Assembly (NCBI GenBank): GCA_030550025.1
Contig: JAUQQC010000015.1
Span: 1-53,106, forward strand
Direction: 5' to 3'
DNA: 53,106 nucleotides
Source: Acidobacteriota bacterium
Lineage (GTDB): Bacteria; Acidobacteriota; Blastocatellia; HR10
Shown here: one piece after another, positions 38,586-46,491 of the stretch
Position numbering within the stretch: the first letter of the stretch is position 1
How the letters are laid out: every line of letters begins with the position of its first letter
Made by a program: the position numbers and the translations under genes
The notes under the pieces: generated by a model
Databases searched by the model: none
Told to the model about the DNA's origin: nothing
What the model saw: the letters and a program-made list of their open reading frames with translations, nothing else

Positions 38586-41342
38586 ATGAACGTGGGAAGG
38601 AAGGATAGCTTCGGCGTCCGATCCCGACTCTCCGTTGGTTCGCTCTCGGTGGAGTATTTCTCTCTGACGGCCTTAGCGCGCGCTGGTGTGCCGGAGGTCA
38701 CACGGCTCCCATTCTCGCTGAAGATCCTCGTGGAGAACCTCTTGCGGTTCGAAGACGGGCGGACCGTGACGCCTGAGGACATCATGGCTCTCTGTCGCAG
38801 CGTGACCGCGAATCGCCAAGAGCGCGAGATCGCGTTTCGGCCGGCGCGTGTCCTTATGCAGGATTTCACAGGCGTGCCGGCGCTCGTAGACTTGGCGGCG
38901 ATGCGCGAATGGATGCGTCAGCAGGGCGGCGACCCACGGCGCATCAATCCGCTGACTCCGGTGGACCTGGTCATTGATCACTCCGTTCAGGTGGATCAGT
39001 TCGGCACGCCGACGGCCTTCGCCGAGAACGTGGCGCGCGAGTTCGAGCGGAATCATGAGCGGTATCGCTTCCTGAAGTGGGGGCAGCAGGCCTTCGCGAA
39101 TTTTCGCGTCGTCCCCCCGGGGATGGGAATCGTGCATCAGGTCAACCTCGAATACCTGACTCGCGTCGTGTTCGTCGAGGAGGGTATTGCCTACCCGGAT
39201 ACTCTGGTCGGGACGGATTCGCATACGACGATGATCAACGGGATCGGCGTGCTCGGCTGGGGCGTGGGAGGGATCGAGGCGGAAGCTGCTCTGCTTGGCC
39301 AGCCGATCTCCATGCTCATCCCGGACGTTGTGGGTTTCAAGCTGACGGGGGAACTGCCTCCGGGAGCGACGGCCACGGACCTGGTGCTCACCGTCACCGA
39401 GATGCTCCGCCGAAAAGGCGTCGTCGGGAAGTTCGTGGAATTCTATGGGCCGGGACTTCGAAGCTTGAGCGCGGCTGATCGCGCGACGATCGCTAACATG
39501 GCCCCGGAGTATGGCGCGACGATCGGCTTCTTCCCCGTGGATGAGGAGACACTGCACTACTTGCGCCTCACCGGACGCGAGGAAGAGCTTGTGACGCTTG
39601 TCGAAGTGTACACGAAGGAGCAAGGACTCTTCCGAAGCGAGGAGACGCCGGATCCGATCTTCACCGACACGATCGAGCTGGACCTCAGCACGGTCGAGCC
39701 GAGCGTTGCTGGACCGCGCCGTCCGCAAGATCGGGTTTCCCTCAAGGACTCGCGGCGCGCCTTCCGTCGCGCGCTTGTGGCAATGGTCAATGGCGAAGTG
39801 CAAAAGCTCGGCGCGGAACGGCTCACTCGATGGGTGGGGGGCGAGGTCGTGGAGCCCATACCGGCTTCGCTTCAAAAGCGCGTCCCAGTTCGCGTGAACG
39901 ATCAGGAGGTGGAGCTCGGGCATGGATCGGTCGTCATCGCCGCCATCACCAGTTGCACGAATACGTCGAATCCGGCGGTGATGATCGCTGCAGGGCTTCT
40001 GGCGAAGAAGGCCGTCGAGCGAGGGCTTCAGGTCAAGCCCTGGGTGAAGACGAGCCTGGCGCCGGGCTCGCGCGTCGTCATCGAGTACTTGCACGAGGCC
40101 GGATTGCTGCCGTATCTGGAGGCCTTGCGCTTTCATCTAGTTGGCTATGGCTGCACGACCTGCATTGGGAATAGCGGCCCGCTGCCCGAACCGATCGCTC
40201 GCGCGATTCAAGAGGCAAAGCTCGTGGCCGCCGCCGTCTTGAGCGGCAATCGCAATTTCGAGGGGCGCGTGCATCCGCTAGTGCGCGCCAGTTTCCTGGC
40301 CTCGCCGCCGCTTGTGGTCGCGTACGCGCTCGCCGGGACGATGGATGTGGATCTGCTGGTGGAACCGCTGGGCGTGGACTCCGAAGGGCGTCCCGTGTAC
40401 CTGAAGGACATTTGGCCGACGCCCGAAGAAATTCGCGCGACGATCGGCGGGGTCATTCGGAGCGAGATGTTCCGCCGAACCTACGCCGATATCTTCCGGG
40501 GCGAGGAGCGGTGGAGCGCGCTCTCGGCGCCGACGGGAGAATTGTTCGCTTGGGACGAAGCCTCCACCTACATTCGCCGTCCCCCATTCTTCGAAGCGAT
40601 GCCCGTCGAGGCCCCTCCGCTTGAGGACATCCGCGGCGCACGCGTGCTGCTGGTGCTCGGCGATTCAGTGACGACCGATCATATCTCGCCGGCCGGCTCG
40701 ATCCCCGTTCCGAGCCCAGCCGGGCAATACCTGATCGCACGCGGCGTCGCTCCTCAAGACTTCAATTCCTATGGTGCACGGCGCGGCAATCACGAGGTGA
40801 TGATGCGCGGCACGTTCGCCAATATTCGACTGCGAAATCTGCTGGTGCCAGACCTGGAAGGAGGATGGACCGTGCATCTTCCGGATGGCGAGCTGGTGAC
40901 GGTCTTCGAGGCTGCCGAACGCTACCGAGCTGAGAACGTGCCGCTTCTGGTCATCGCTGGGAAGGAATACGGTTCGGGTTCCTCACGGGATTGGGCGGCG
41001 AAGGGTCCACGCTTGCTCGGCGTGCGCGCTGTGCTCGCCGAGAGCTTCGAGCGCATTCATCGAAGTAACCTCGTCGGCATGGGCATTCTCCCCTTGCAGT
41101 TTCGCGAGGGGGAGAATCGTGAGACGCTCGGCCTCACCGGTCGCGAGGTCTATGACATCGAAGGCTTGGCACAGGGACTCGCGCCGCGTCAGCAGGTCAC
41201 CCTTCGCGCTCGGCGCGAGGACGGTTCGGAGATCGTCTTCTCGGCCATCGCGCGCGTGGATACGCCCATCGAGGTCGAATATTATCGGCACGGTGGCATT
41301 CTGCCCTACGTCCTGCGCGAGTTGCTGCGAGAAAGTCGGTGA
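38586..41342 (+). CDS. acnA: Aconitate hydratase A
   Basis: A 918-residue AcnA/IRP-type aconitase that interconverts citrate and isocitrate through a [4Fe-4S] cluster. The cluster cysteines are in [10 protein letters not shown] and [14 protein letters not shown]. The substrate-binding stretches [20 protein letters not shown] and LAGTMDVDL and the C-terminal swivel domain with [16 protein letters not shown] are intact. The ATG at 38586 follows GGGGAGGACAG; in-frame starts upstream are less supported. It needs Fe-S assembly of the kind encoded at 43.8-46.4 kb. Confidence 0.97.
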   Translation: MNVGRKDSFGVRSRLSVGSLSVEYFSLTALARAGVPEVTRLPFSLKILVENLLRFEDGRTVTPEDIMALCRSVTANRQEREIAFRPARVLMQDFTGVPALVDLAAMREWMRQQGGDPRRINPLTPVDLVIDHSVQVDQFGTPTAFAENVAREFERNHERYRFLKWGQQAFANFRVVPPGMGIVHQVNLEYLTRVVFVEEGIAYPDTLVGTDSHTTMINGIGVLGWGVGGIEAEAALLGQPISMLIPDVVGFKLTGELPPGATATDLVLTVTEMLRRKGVVGKFVEFYGPGLRSLSAADRATIANMAPEYGATIGFFPVDEETLHYLRLTGREEELVTLVEVYTKEQGLFRSEETPDPIFTDTIELDLSTVEPSVAGPRRPQDRVSLKDSRRAFRRALVAMVNGEVQKLGAERLTRWVGGEVVEPIPASLQKRVPVRVNDQEVELGHGSVVIAAITSCTNTSNPAVMIAAGLLAKKAVERGLQVKPWVKTSLAPGSRVVIEYLHEAGLLPYLEALRFHLVGYGCTTCIGNSGPLPEPIARAIQEAKLVAAAVLSGNRNFEGRVHPLVRASFLASPPLVVAYALAGTMDVDLLVEPLGVDSEGRPVYLKDIWPTPEEIRATIGGVIRSEMFRRTYADIFRGEERWSALSAPTGELFAWDEASTYIRRPPFFEAMPVEAPPLEDIRGARVLLVLGDSVTTDHISPAGSIPVPSPAGQYLIARGVAPQDFNSYGARRGNHEVMMRGTFANIRLRNLLVPDLEGGWTVHLPDGELVTVFEAAERYRAENVPLLVIAGKEYGSGSSRDWAAKGPRLLGVRAVLAESFERIHRSNLVGMGILPLQFREGENRETLGLTGREVYDIEGLAQGLAPRQQVTLRARREDGSEIVFSAIARVDTPIEVEYYRHGGILPYVLRELLRESR

Positions 41343-41386
41343 CGCCTGTAGCCGCATGGACGAACGCTTGATGAACGAGGCGGCGC

Positions 41387-41833
41387 ATGTATCGGCCTCG
41401 CTATTGCGCGGAATGCGGACGTCGCATTGAGCGAGAACGCTGGCGCTTGTGGCATAGCCGGCAGTTCTGCGATGTGTGCGCCCGCCATTTCGAGCGCCGC
41501 CGACGCGCAGGACTTGGTGCGCTTCTCATCGCGAGCCTCGTCCTGGGATTTCTGATGGGCCGCCTCTCCGGACGCGCTCCTTCCCCAAACCCCGTGCTTC
41601 GGATCGAGCGCCTCGCTCCCGTTCCTCAGACGCCCTCAACGCTCCCCTCCGTCGATCCGCGCTCGCCCACGGCGGGCGCCTCCGAGAACATCACCCGGTG
41701 TGGCGCGCCGACCAAAAGCGGACGACCGTGCCAACGCCGCGTGCGCGGCGGCGGTCGGTGTTGGCAACATCGCGAGGTCGCGACGCAATCGCCAACAGAC
41801 ATCGGACGTCCAGCCCCTATCGGGAATCCATGA
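41387..41833 (+). CDS. Two-zinc-motif membrane protein, unknown function
   Basis: A 148-residue protein. The N-terminus has a zinc-ribbon-like motif, C-x2-C at residues 7-10 (CAEC) and again at CDVC (about 28-31). A membrane helix follows (about 42-60, LGALLIASLVLGFLMGRL), then a Pro-rich linker, and then a C-terminal motif RCGAPTKSGRPCQRRV with CWQH, similar to the small DUF5763-like finger (C-x-A-x-T-K-x-G-x-x-C...C-x2-H). Two zinc motifs on opposite sides of one membrane helix is odd. It overlaps the downstream NTPase start by four bases (ATGA). Confidence 0.65.
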   Translation: MYRPRYCAECGRRIERERWRLWHSRQFCDVCARHFERRRRAGLGALLIASLVLGFLMGRLSGRAPSPNPVLRIERLAPVPQTPSTLPSVDPRSPTAGASENITRCGAPTKSGRPCQRRVRGGGRCWQHREVATQSPTDIGRPAPIGNP

Positions 41834-42387
41834 GCGACCCCAGGCCGGTGATCCCACCAATACGACCCCATCTTCTCATCACGGGCCGGCCGGGCGTCGG
41901 TAAGACGACGCTCATTCGCCAAGTGGCCGAACGCTTGGCTCCACAGGCGGCGGGCTTTTACACGCTTGAGGTACGAGATGCCGCAGGCCGTCGTGTCGGA
42001 TTCGAGATCGTCACCTTGGAGGGCCAACGCCGCTTACTCGCTCACGTGGATTTTCAAACCCCCTATCGCGTCTCCCGATACGGCGTGGATATCAACGCGA
42101 TGGAAGCGGTCGCCGTCCCCGCTCTGGAGCGCGGATTGGTCGCCGAAGCCGTCACTTCCCTCATCGTGGATGAGATCGCACGCATGGAGCTCTTCTCTGG
42201 CGCCTTTGTTCGCGTCCTCGAACAGATTCTGGCCGGCCCCAAGCGCCTCATCGCGACAGTTCAACAAAGCCCCCATCCAGTCATCGAGCGGATTCGCGCG
42301 CGCGCCGACGTCCAACTGTGGGAATTGACGCCGACGAACCGTTCGGAACTGCTCGCGCGGCTTCTGGAGCATCTGCGCGCGTCGTGA
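41830..42387 (+). CDS. THEP1-type nucleoside-triphosphatase
   Basis: A 185-residue P-loop NTPase of the THEP1 family, known from hyperthermophile members that hydrolyse all NTPs. The Walker A motif GRPGVGKTT is at about residues 16-24. The Walker B-like segment LIVDEIARMEL (about 115) matches the family's DEIGxMEL. A C-terminal segment resembles the family end (ATVQQSPHPVIERIRAR). The ATG at 41830 overlaps the preceding stop; the longer upstream reading is in another gene's frame. The physiological role of the family is unclear. Confidence 0.85.
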   Translation: MSDPRPVIPPIRPHLLITGRPGVGKTTLIRQVAERLAPQAAGFYTLEVRDAAGRRVGFEIVTLEGQRRLLAHVDFQTPYRVSRYGVDINAMEAVAVPALERGLVAEAVTSLIVDEIARMELFSGAFVRVLEQILAGPKRLIATVQQSPHPVIERIRARADVQLWELTPTNRSELLARLLEHLRAS

Positions 42388-42395
42388 GGCCCGGC

Positions 42396-42629
42396 TCAAG
42401 ATCCTCTCTTGCGCGACGCTCGCCATTCGAGGATCACGCCGATGGCCGAGCCAAACAGCCCGATCAATCCCCCAAACACGACCATGCCGATTCCGATCAG
42501 TGCGCCAATCCCCGTCAGGATGAACAGCAGACCGAAGAAGACGAACCCCGCCCCAATGATGAAGAAGAGCAGCTCGATGTCGAATCCCCTCTCCGTCTGA
42601 GGCGCCTTCTCCTCTTCCGGCTCCGGCAT
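42396..42629 (-). CDS. Small Gly-rich membrane protein, unknown function
   Basis: A 77-residue protein: an acidic N-terminus (MPEPEEEKAPQ), then a long hydrophobic Gly/Ile/Phe stretch (about residues 18-63), long enough for two helices in a hairpin, and a basic tail (EWRASRKRGS). AGGAGGAGACGT precedes the ATG at 42629. No family is recognised. It converges with the THEP1 gene and is separated from cspA by 340 bp. Confidence 0.65.
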   Translation of the reverse strand: MPEPEEEKAPQTERGFDIELLFFIIGAGFVFFGLLFILTGIGALIGIGMVVFGGLIGLFGSAIGVILEWRASRKRGS

Positions 42630-42641
42630 ACGTCTCCTCCT

Positions 42642-42676
42642 GATCGGCGAAGAGGCCTCGCTCGAGGCTCCCGATC
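42642..42676 (-). promoter_or_regulatory. Leader hairpin touching the ribosome binding site
   Basis: Nested perfect arms GATCGG/CCGATC (outer) and GCCTCG/CGAGGC (inner) form a 35-base inverted repeat that ends directly before the AGGAGG of the small membrane protein gene. In RNA it would be a stable hairpin next to the ribosome binding site; it may regulate translation. The rest of 42677-42952 holds nothing recognisable. Confidence 0.5.
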
Positions 42677-42952
42677 TCCGAGCAAGCAACTTGCGTTCCG
42701 TCGAACGCGAGCAGCCGGAGCTTCGGTAACCTCCCCCATGACGGTCACAAGCATCGTCCGCGCTTCACCACCCCCCCTCCCGATGGGGAAGATGACGCGC
42801 CGGCAGACGTCCAGATGGGGCTTTTCGCACAATCAAGGGGGAGGTGCGCCGCGAAACGAAAGGCTTTCCCAACACGAGTCCACAAGGACTTCCTCCGGGA
42901 AGGCCTCAAAGGACTCGCCTGCTCGCTGCGAAAGTCAGGGGAGGTGCCGGAA

Positions 42953-42968
42953 GGTGTCAAAAGACACC
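42953..42968 (-). terminator. Hairpin after cspA (no T-run)
   Basis: GGTGTC and GACACC (on the minus strand) pair perfectly around a TTTT loop, four bases after the cspA stop. The sequence after it is C-rich, not T-rich, so it may be a 3'-end stabiliser or a weak terminator. Confidence 0.4.
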
Positions 42969-42972
42969 AACG

Positions 42973-43182
42973 CTAGAGCTTCACCACGTTCTCCGCTTGC
43001 AACCCCTTCGGACCTTCTACCAGATCGAACTCCACAAGCTGCCCCTCTTTCAGGGACTTGTACCCCTCCTCTTGAATTGCCGAGTAATGGACGAACACAT
43101 CGGGACGGCCATCGGGCTGCTCGATGAATCCATACCCCTTCTGATTGTTGAACCACTTCACTCTCCCGCGCATTCTCGGCAT
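42973..43182 (-). CDS. csp: Cold-shock domain protein
   Basis: A 69-residue OB-fold RNA chaperone. RNP1 is KGYGFIE (about residues 15-21), and RNP2 is VFVHYSAI (about 29-36), both intact. It starts [25 protein letters not shown] precedes the start. The promoter is about 205 bases upstream, giving the long 5' leader typical of cold-shock genes, which in known cases controls translation by temperature-dependent folding. Confidence 0.95.
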   Translation of the reverse strand: MPRMRGRVKWFNNQKGYGFIEQPDGRPDVFVHYSAIQEEGYKSLKEGQLVEFDLVEGPKGLQAENVVKL

Positions 43183-43388
43183 GGTCCGACCTCCTGACGG
43201 AAAATCCCCTCGCCAGACCTTCTCCGGGCGGGCTCGGCACTTCCAAAGAAGGTCTTCCGCGAGAGAAGAGAGCTGAAGAAAAGGCCAAGAGCCTCGCGGG
43301 GGATCACGAACCGACGCCTCGGGCGATGAGCGACGGTTCGATTCTTCCCTTCACCACGTGCACTCCACAGCATACGTACAGCCGACGC
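43183..43388 (-). promoter_or_regulatory. Long 5' leader of the cold-shock gene
   Basis: About 205 bases lie between the predicted start point and the csp start codon. No convincing gene lies in it. The length matches the structured leaders of known csp mRNAs, but I could not assign a fold or a thermosensor class by eye. Confidence 0.4.
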
Positions 43389-43394
43389 GGCTGC

Positions 43395-43423
43395 ATACTA
43401 TAGCAAGAGGGTGAAGAAGTCAA
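43395..43423 (-). promoter_or_regulatory. Predicted promoter of csp
   Basis: On the minus strand TTGACT (43418-43423) is followed after 17 bases by TAGTAT (43395-43400); TATAGT (43397-43402) is an overlapping alternative at 15 bases. It is one of the best sigma-70-like promoters in the window. Confidence 0.65.
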
Positions 43424-43465
43424 GATTTTTTTCGCCGCTCGAAGGCCGGTCGGGCACGGCCGCTC

Positions 43466-43741
43466 TCATTGCCGCCGGGAGACGGTGACGTCGTCAACGA
43501 TCCCGACGATGGTGCAATCGGTGGGGACCTCGCGCGGGAGGAATGGAAAGCTCGCCTCGCGCCCGCGACACCAGAAGACGAGTTCGCCCGCTCCGGCGCC
43601 GACCGAATCCACGGCGACTAGGGGCTTCCCCACAGGCTTTCCCTCCGGGGTGAGCGGCTGAATCAGGAGCAGTTTCAACCCTTGCAGCGTCTCGTTCTTC
43701 GCTGTACAGACGATGCGTCCGATGACCCGAGCCAGGTGCAT
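43466..43741 (-). CDS. EutN/CcmL-type microcompartment vertex protein (isolated)
   Basis: A 91-residue protein matching the BMC-P (EutN/CcmL/CsoS4) family from end to end: MHLARVIGRIVCT, the GLKLLLIQPL segment, the VAVDSVGAGAGELVFWCRG core, and the end IVGIVDDVTV. These proteins form pentamers that cap the vertices of microcompartment shells. No BMC-H or BMC-T shell gene and no encapsulated enzyme is in the window, so either the shell genes are elsewhere or this is a stand-alone member. GATGAGGAG precedes the ATG. Confidence 0.85.
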   Translation of the reverse strand: MHLARVIGRIVCTAKNETLQGLKLLLIQPLTPEGKPVGKPLVAVDSVGAGAGELVFWCRGREASFPFLPREVPTDCTIVGIVDDVTVSRRQ

Positions 43742-43750
43742 CGCTCGCTC

Positions 43751-43802
43751 CTCATCCTTGTGCCGTGAGGATGAGCATGCCGCCCTTGGATCCTCCTGTC
43801 AA
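43751..43802 (-). promoter_or_regulatory. Promoter and inverted repeat before the EutN-like gene
   Basis: On the minus strand a perfect -35 TTGACA (43797-43802) and a weak CATGCT -10 (43774-43779) are 17 bases apart. A 7-bp inverted repeat, CTCATCC (43751-43757) and GGATGAG (43769-43775), overlaps the -10 box and the ribosome binding site. It suggests separate, possibly repressed, transcription of this gene. Confidence 0.45.
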
Positions 43803-43807
43803 GGGCG

Positions 43808-44140
43808 CTAGGACGACGCGCTCGCGCAGTGCGGGCACGGGCAGAGAGCGCGAAGTTCAGCGAACGGATAGATGCCCGTACTGTGCCCGTCGCTCCATTG
43901 GAAGTGCAGGGCATACTGGCCGACCAGCTCGACGCTCACGATCGTGAGGTCGTCCGGGATCATCTCGGGAGCGAGCAAGGGGCGACCGGTCAGCTCTTCC
44001 ACGCACAGCGCGCAGCGACAGTGGCGCCGTAGATAGCTCGCGCGATAGGTGCTCGCGTGCCCATCGCTCCACAGGATGTGAATCTCGGACGCTCCGATCT
44101 TCTTGATCGCAGTGGGGCGAACGGATGCGTGTGCGCTCAT
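43808..44140 (-). CDS. DUF971 (GBBH-like N-terminal domain) protein
   Basis: A 110-residue single-domain protein. It has the DUF971 pattern ILWSDGHASTYRASYLRRHCRCALCVEE with a CxCxxC cluster, and a second cysteine cluster CPCPHC at the C-terminus. In several bacteria DUF971 is fused to Mrp/ApbC proteins; here the separate gene lies 31 bases after mrp, which supports a role with it in Fe-S or metal handling. The exact function is not established. Confidence 0.8.
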   Translation of the reverse strand: MSAHASVRPTAIKKIGASEIHILWSDGHASTYRASYLRRHCRCALCVEELTGRPLLAPEMIPDDLTIVSVELVGQYALHFQWSDGHSTGIYPFAELRALCPCPHCASASS

Positions 44141-44171
44141 GCTCTCGTTCTTTGGATCAAGGCGCTCTCGA

Positions 44172-45257
44172 TCAGGTCGAGACTTCCTCGATCCGCAGCG
44201 GGGTCATCTGGTAGTTCACGATGCTGATCTGCGCGGCCAGTCGCTCGGCGATCGCGCGATACGCCTGAGCCGCCGGCGATTCCGGATCGGCGAGCACGAT
44301 CGGCGTCCCCGTATCGGCCTGTTGACGAATTCGGACGTCAATGGGGATCTCTCCGAGGAAGGGGACGCCCAGTTCTTCGCTCGCCCGACGCGCACCGCCG
44401 TGGCCGAAGATCTCCTCGCGCGCGCCACAGTGCGAGCAGACGTAATAGCTCATGTTCTCCACGATCCCCAGAATGGGGATATTCGTCTGCTGGAACATGC
44501 GCAGCGTCTTCATCGAGATCACCAACCCCACGTCTTGCGGAGTGGAGACGATGACGGCTCCGGTGACGGGCACCGATTGCGCCAACGTCAAATGGACATC
44601 GCCCGTACCGGGCGGCAGATCCACAAGCAGATAATCCAACTCTCCCCATTCCACGTCGAAGAGGCACTGTTGCAGAGCCTTGTGCGCCATCGGGCCGCGC
44701 CAGATCAGGGGCTTATCGCCGGGCACAAATAATCCCATCGAGATGAAGCGCAGGCCGTGATGTTCGGCCGGTAGGATGCGGTTGTCGCGGACTTCGGCCT
44801 GCTGCCCGTGCCCGAGCATGATGGGGACGGCCGGGCCGTAGATGTCGGCGTCGAGCAATCCGACCCGCGCGCCGCTCGCACGCCAAGCGGCCGCCAGATT
44901 CACGGCGACGGTGGATTTGCCCACGCCGCCTTTGCCGCTGCCGACGGCGACGAGGTTTCGCACTCCGGCTAGCGCCGATCGGTCGAGCCCAAGATGAGGT
45001 CGGACCTCCGCCGTCATATTCACCCGCACCTCGCGCACGCCCTCCAGTTGCGCGACGGCTCGCCGCGCCTCTTCCCGCATCCGCTCCTTCACGGGACAAG
45101 CCGGCGTCGTCAGGTTGATGTCGAAACTCACGACGGAGTCTTCGATCTTGAGATTCTTGATGAATCCCAGCGAGACGATGTCCCGATGCAGATCGGGATC
45201 CACGACCTGACGCAGAGCCCGGAGGACATCGCTCTCGCTCACCTTCTTGCCGAACAT
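44172..45257 (-). CDS. mrp: Mrp/ApbC-family Fe-S cluster carrier ATPase
   Basis: A 361-residue protein. The N-terminal DUF59 (MIP18) domain (about residues 1-95, VVDPDLHRDIVSLGFIKNL) is followed by the deviant Walker A GSGKGGVGKST (about 105-115), LLVDLPPGTGDVHLT, and the cluster-binding C-x2-C in YYVCSHCG near residue 280. Mrp proteins bind and transfer [4Fe-4S] clusters. The ATG at 45257 follows AAAGGAGGTGCAC; a GTG two codons upstream is less likely. It lies between erpA and a DUF971 gene in one probable operon. Confidence 0.92.
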   Translation of the reverse strand: MFGKKVSESDVLRALRQVVDPDLHRDIVSLGFIKNLKIEDSVVSFDINLTTPACPVKERMREEARRAVAQLEGVREVRVNMTAEVRPHLGLDRSALAGVRNLVAVGSGKGGVGKSTVAVNLAAAWRASGARVGLLDADIYGPAVPIMLGHGQQAEVRDNRILPAEHHGLRFISMGLFVPGDKPLIWRGPMAHKALQQCLFDVEWGELDYLLVDLPPGTGDVHLTLAQSVPVTGAVIVSTPQDVGLVISMKTLRMFQQTNIPILGIVENMSYYVCSHCGAREEIFGHGGARRASEELGVPFLGEIPIDVRIRQQADTGTPIVLADPESPAAQAYRAIAERLAAQISIVNYQMTPLRIEEVST

Positions 45258-45315
45258 GTGCACCTCCTTTTCGGAGGGGTTCGGCGAAGCGCTGGGCGTT
45301 TCGCCAAAAGCCCCA

Positions 45316-45648
45316 TCAGACCGTGAAGCTGCTGCCGCAGCCGCAGGTCCCGCGCGCGTTCGGATTCCGGAAGGTGAAACCCGAGCCCATCACGGAACGC
45401 ACGTAATCGATCTCGACGCCGTTCAGGTATCGCTTGCTCAGCGGATCCACGAAGACGCGAATCCCTTGGATCTCCAGGACCTCGTCCCCGCTTTCGGGCG
45501 CGTCGTCCAACGCGAGGTCGTACTGAAATCCCGAGCATCCTCCCGGGATGACGCGCACGCGCAGGCCAACCTGCTCGGGCGAGAGATTCTCGCTCTCGAT
45601 GAACCGCTTGATCTCGGCCGCTGCCGCTTCGGTGATCGTGAGTGTCAT
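45316..45648 (-). CDS. erpA: A-type Fe-S cluster carrier (ErpA/IscA-like)
   Basis: A 110-residue HesB/IscA-family carrier that hands Fe-S clusters to target proteins. The three conserved cysteines are in PGGCSGFQYDLAL and GTCGCGSSF, in the standard positions. The ATG at 45648 is preceded by GGAGGG; a long in-frame extension upstream is not real because it covers the divergent promoter. It is the first gene of the erpA-mrp-DUF971 set and faces a SufR-like repressor. Confidence 0.92.
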   Translation of the reverse strand: MTLTITEAAAAEIKRFIESENLSPEQVGLRVRVIPGGCSGFQYDLALDDAPESGDEVLEIQGIRVFVDPLSKRYLNGVEIDYVRSVMGSGFTFRNPNARGTCGCGSSFTV

Positions 45649-45686
45649 GGTCGTTCCCTCCTGCTGCGAATTCTTGCGAAAGGTTA

Positions 45687-45725
45687 ATCTTACCAGCTCG
45701 CCGCGAAATAGGCAATATTTTGCCT
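45687..45725 (-). promoter_or_regulatory. erpA promoter with palindromic operator
   Basis: On the minus strand TTGCCT (45710-45715) and TAAGAT (45687-45692) lie 17 bases apart, forming the erpA promoter. The -35 box is one half of a perfect palindrome AGGCAA-TATT-TTGCCT (45710-45725). A repressor bound there would block erpA transcription. The divergent SufR-like gene is the obvious candidate to bind it. The sequence differs from the CAAC-N6-GTTG sites reported for cyanobacterial SufR. Confidence 0.6.
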
Positions 45726-45760
45726 GAATATTCTGCGTTTGCGGAGGCGCGGACCTGTGG

Positions 45761-45766
45761 TACAAT
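45761..45766 (+). promoter_or_regulatory. Possible -10 box of the SufR-like gene
   Basis: TACAAT lies 12 bases before the ATG at 45779, with a poor -35 (TTGCGG at 45739-45744). The start point would be only a few bases before the start codon, so the transcript would be nearly leaderless. The operator at 45710-45725 lies about 35 bases upstream of it. Confidence 0.4.
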
Positions 45767-45778
45767 ACCCCAGGACTT

Positions 45779-46441
45779 ATGGAGCGATGGTCGGTCGCCA
45801 ATACGTCCACGCGCATGCGCGTCGTCGAGCGGCTCAAGCAGTGGGGAAGCGCGACGGTCGCGGAATTGGCGCGCGAGCTGCGGCTCTCGGGCGTGAGCCT
45901 CCGCCGCCATCTCGATCTTTTGGAGCGCGATCGTTTGGTCACGGCCCAGATTCAGCCCCGAGGGCGCGGGCGTCCGGTGAAGGTCTATCGGCTCACGGAG
46001 GAAGCCGATCGGTTTTTCCCCGAGCGCTATAGTGAGTTCGCCGTGGAGGTGCTCGAAGGCGTGCGCGAGCTTTTTGGCGAGCGCGCCCTCCATCGGTTGT
46101 TGCAACATCGGACGGCGAAGCTGGTCGCCCGGCTCCGGGCGCGCTTGGTGGGCAAATCACTGCGAGAGCGCGTGGAGCTGTTGACTGCGGCGATGACGGA
46201 GATGGGCTTCCTCGCCTCATGGGAGAAGATCGGCGCGGGTCGCTTCCTCTTGACCCAGGCTCACTGTCCCCTGCGTCGCATCGCATCGGTCTGCCCGGAG
46301 CTCTGCGAGCAAGAGTTGCGCATGCACGCGGAGGTCCTCCGCGCGTGCGTCACCCGCGAGTGTTTCATCCAGCACGGGGAGGCCGTCTGTCAGTACCTGA
46401 TTCGTTCCACTCGATCGCACCCCGCTTCTCTAGCTCGGTGA
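45779..46441 (+). CDS. sufR: SufR-like Fe-S-sensing transcriptional repressor
   Basis: A 220-residue regulator. An N-terminal winged helix-turn-helix (about residues 13-75, WGSATVAELARELRLSGVSL and RGRGRPVKVYRLT) is followed by a C-terminal region with cysteines C163, C176, C190 and C204. The spacing C-x12-C-x13-C-x13-C is one residue short of the C-x12-C-x13-C-x14-C signature described for SufR. SufR binds a cluster and represses Fe-S assembly genes when clusters are plentiful. The divergent erpA-mrp operon supports the same role here. A start at Met13 is possible. Confidence 0.75.
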   Translation: MERWSVANTSTRMRVVERLKQWGSATVAELARELRLSGVSLRRHLDLLERDRLVTAQIQPRGRGRPVKVYRLTEEADRFFPERYSEFAVEVLEGVRELFGERALHRLLQHRTAKLVARLRARLVGKSLRERVELLTAAMTEMGFLASWEKIGAGRFLLTQAHCPLRRIASVCPELCEQELRMHAEVLRACVTRECFIQHGEAVCQYLIRSTRSHPASLAR

Positions 46442-46491
46442 GATTCCTCCTCCCTCCGGCTTCGTGTTAGACTTCCCAGGTCAGAGACGCC

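Noticed and set aside
38673-40136. 487-codon minus-strand frame inside aconitase
   Set aside because: Shadow of acnA: rich in His and Arg, with no motif.
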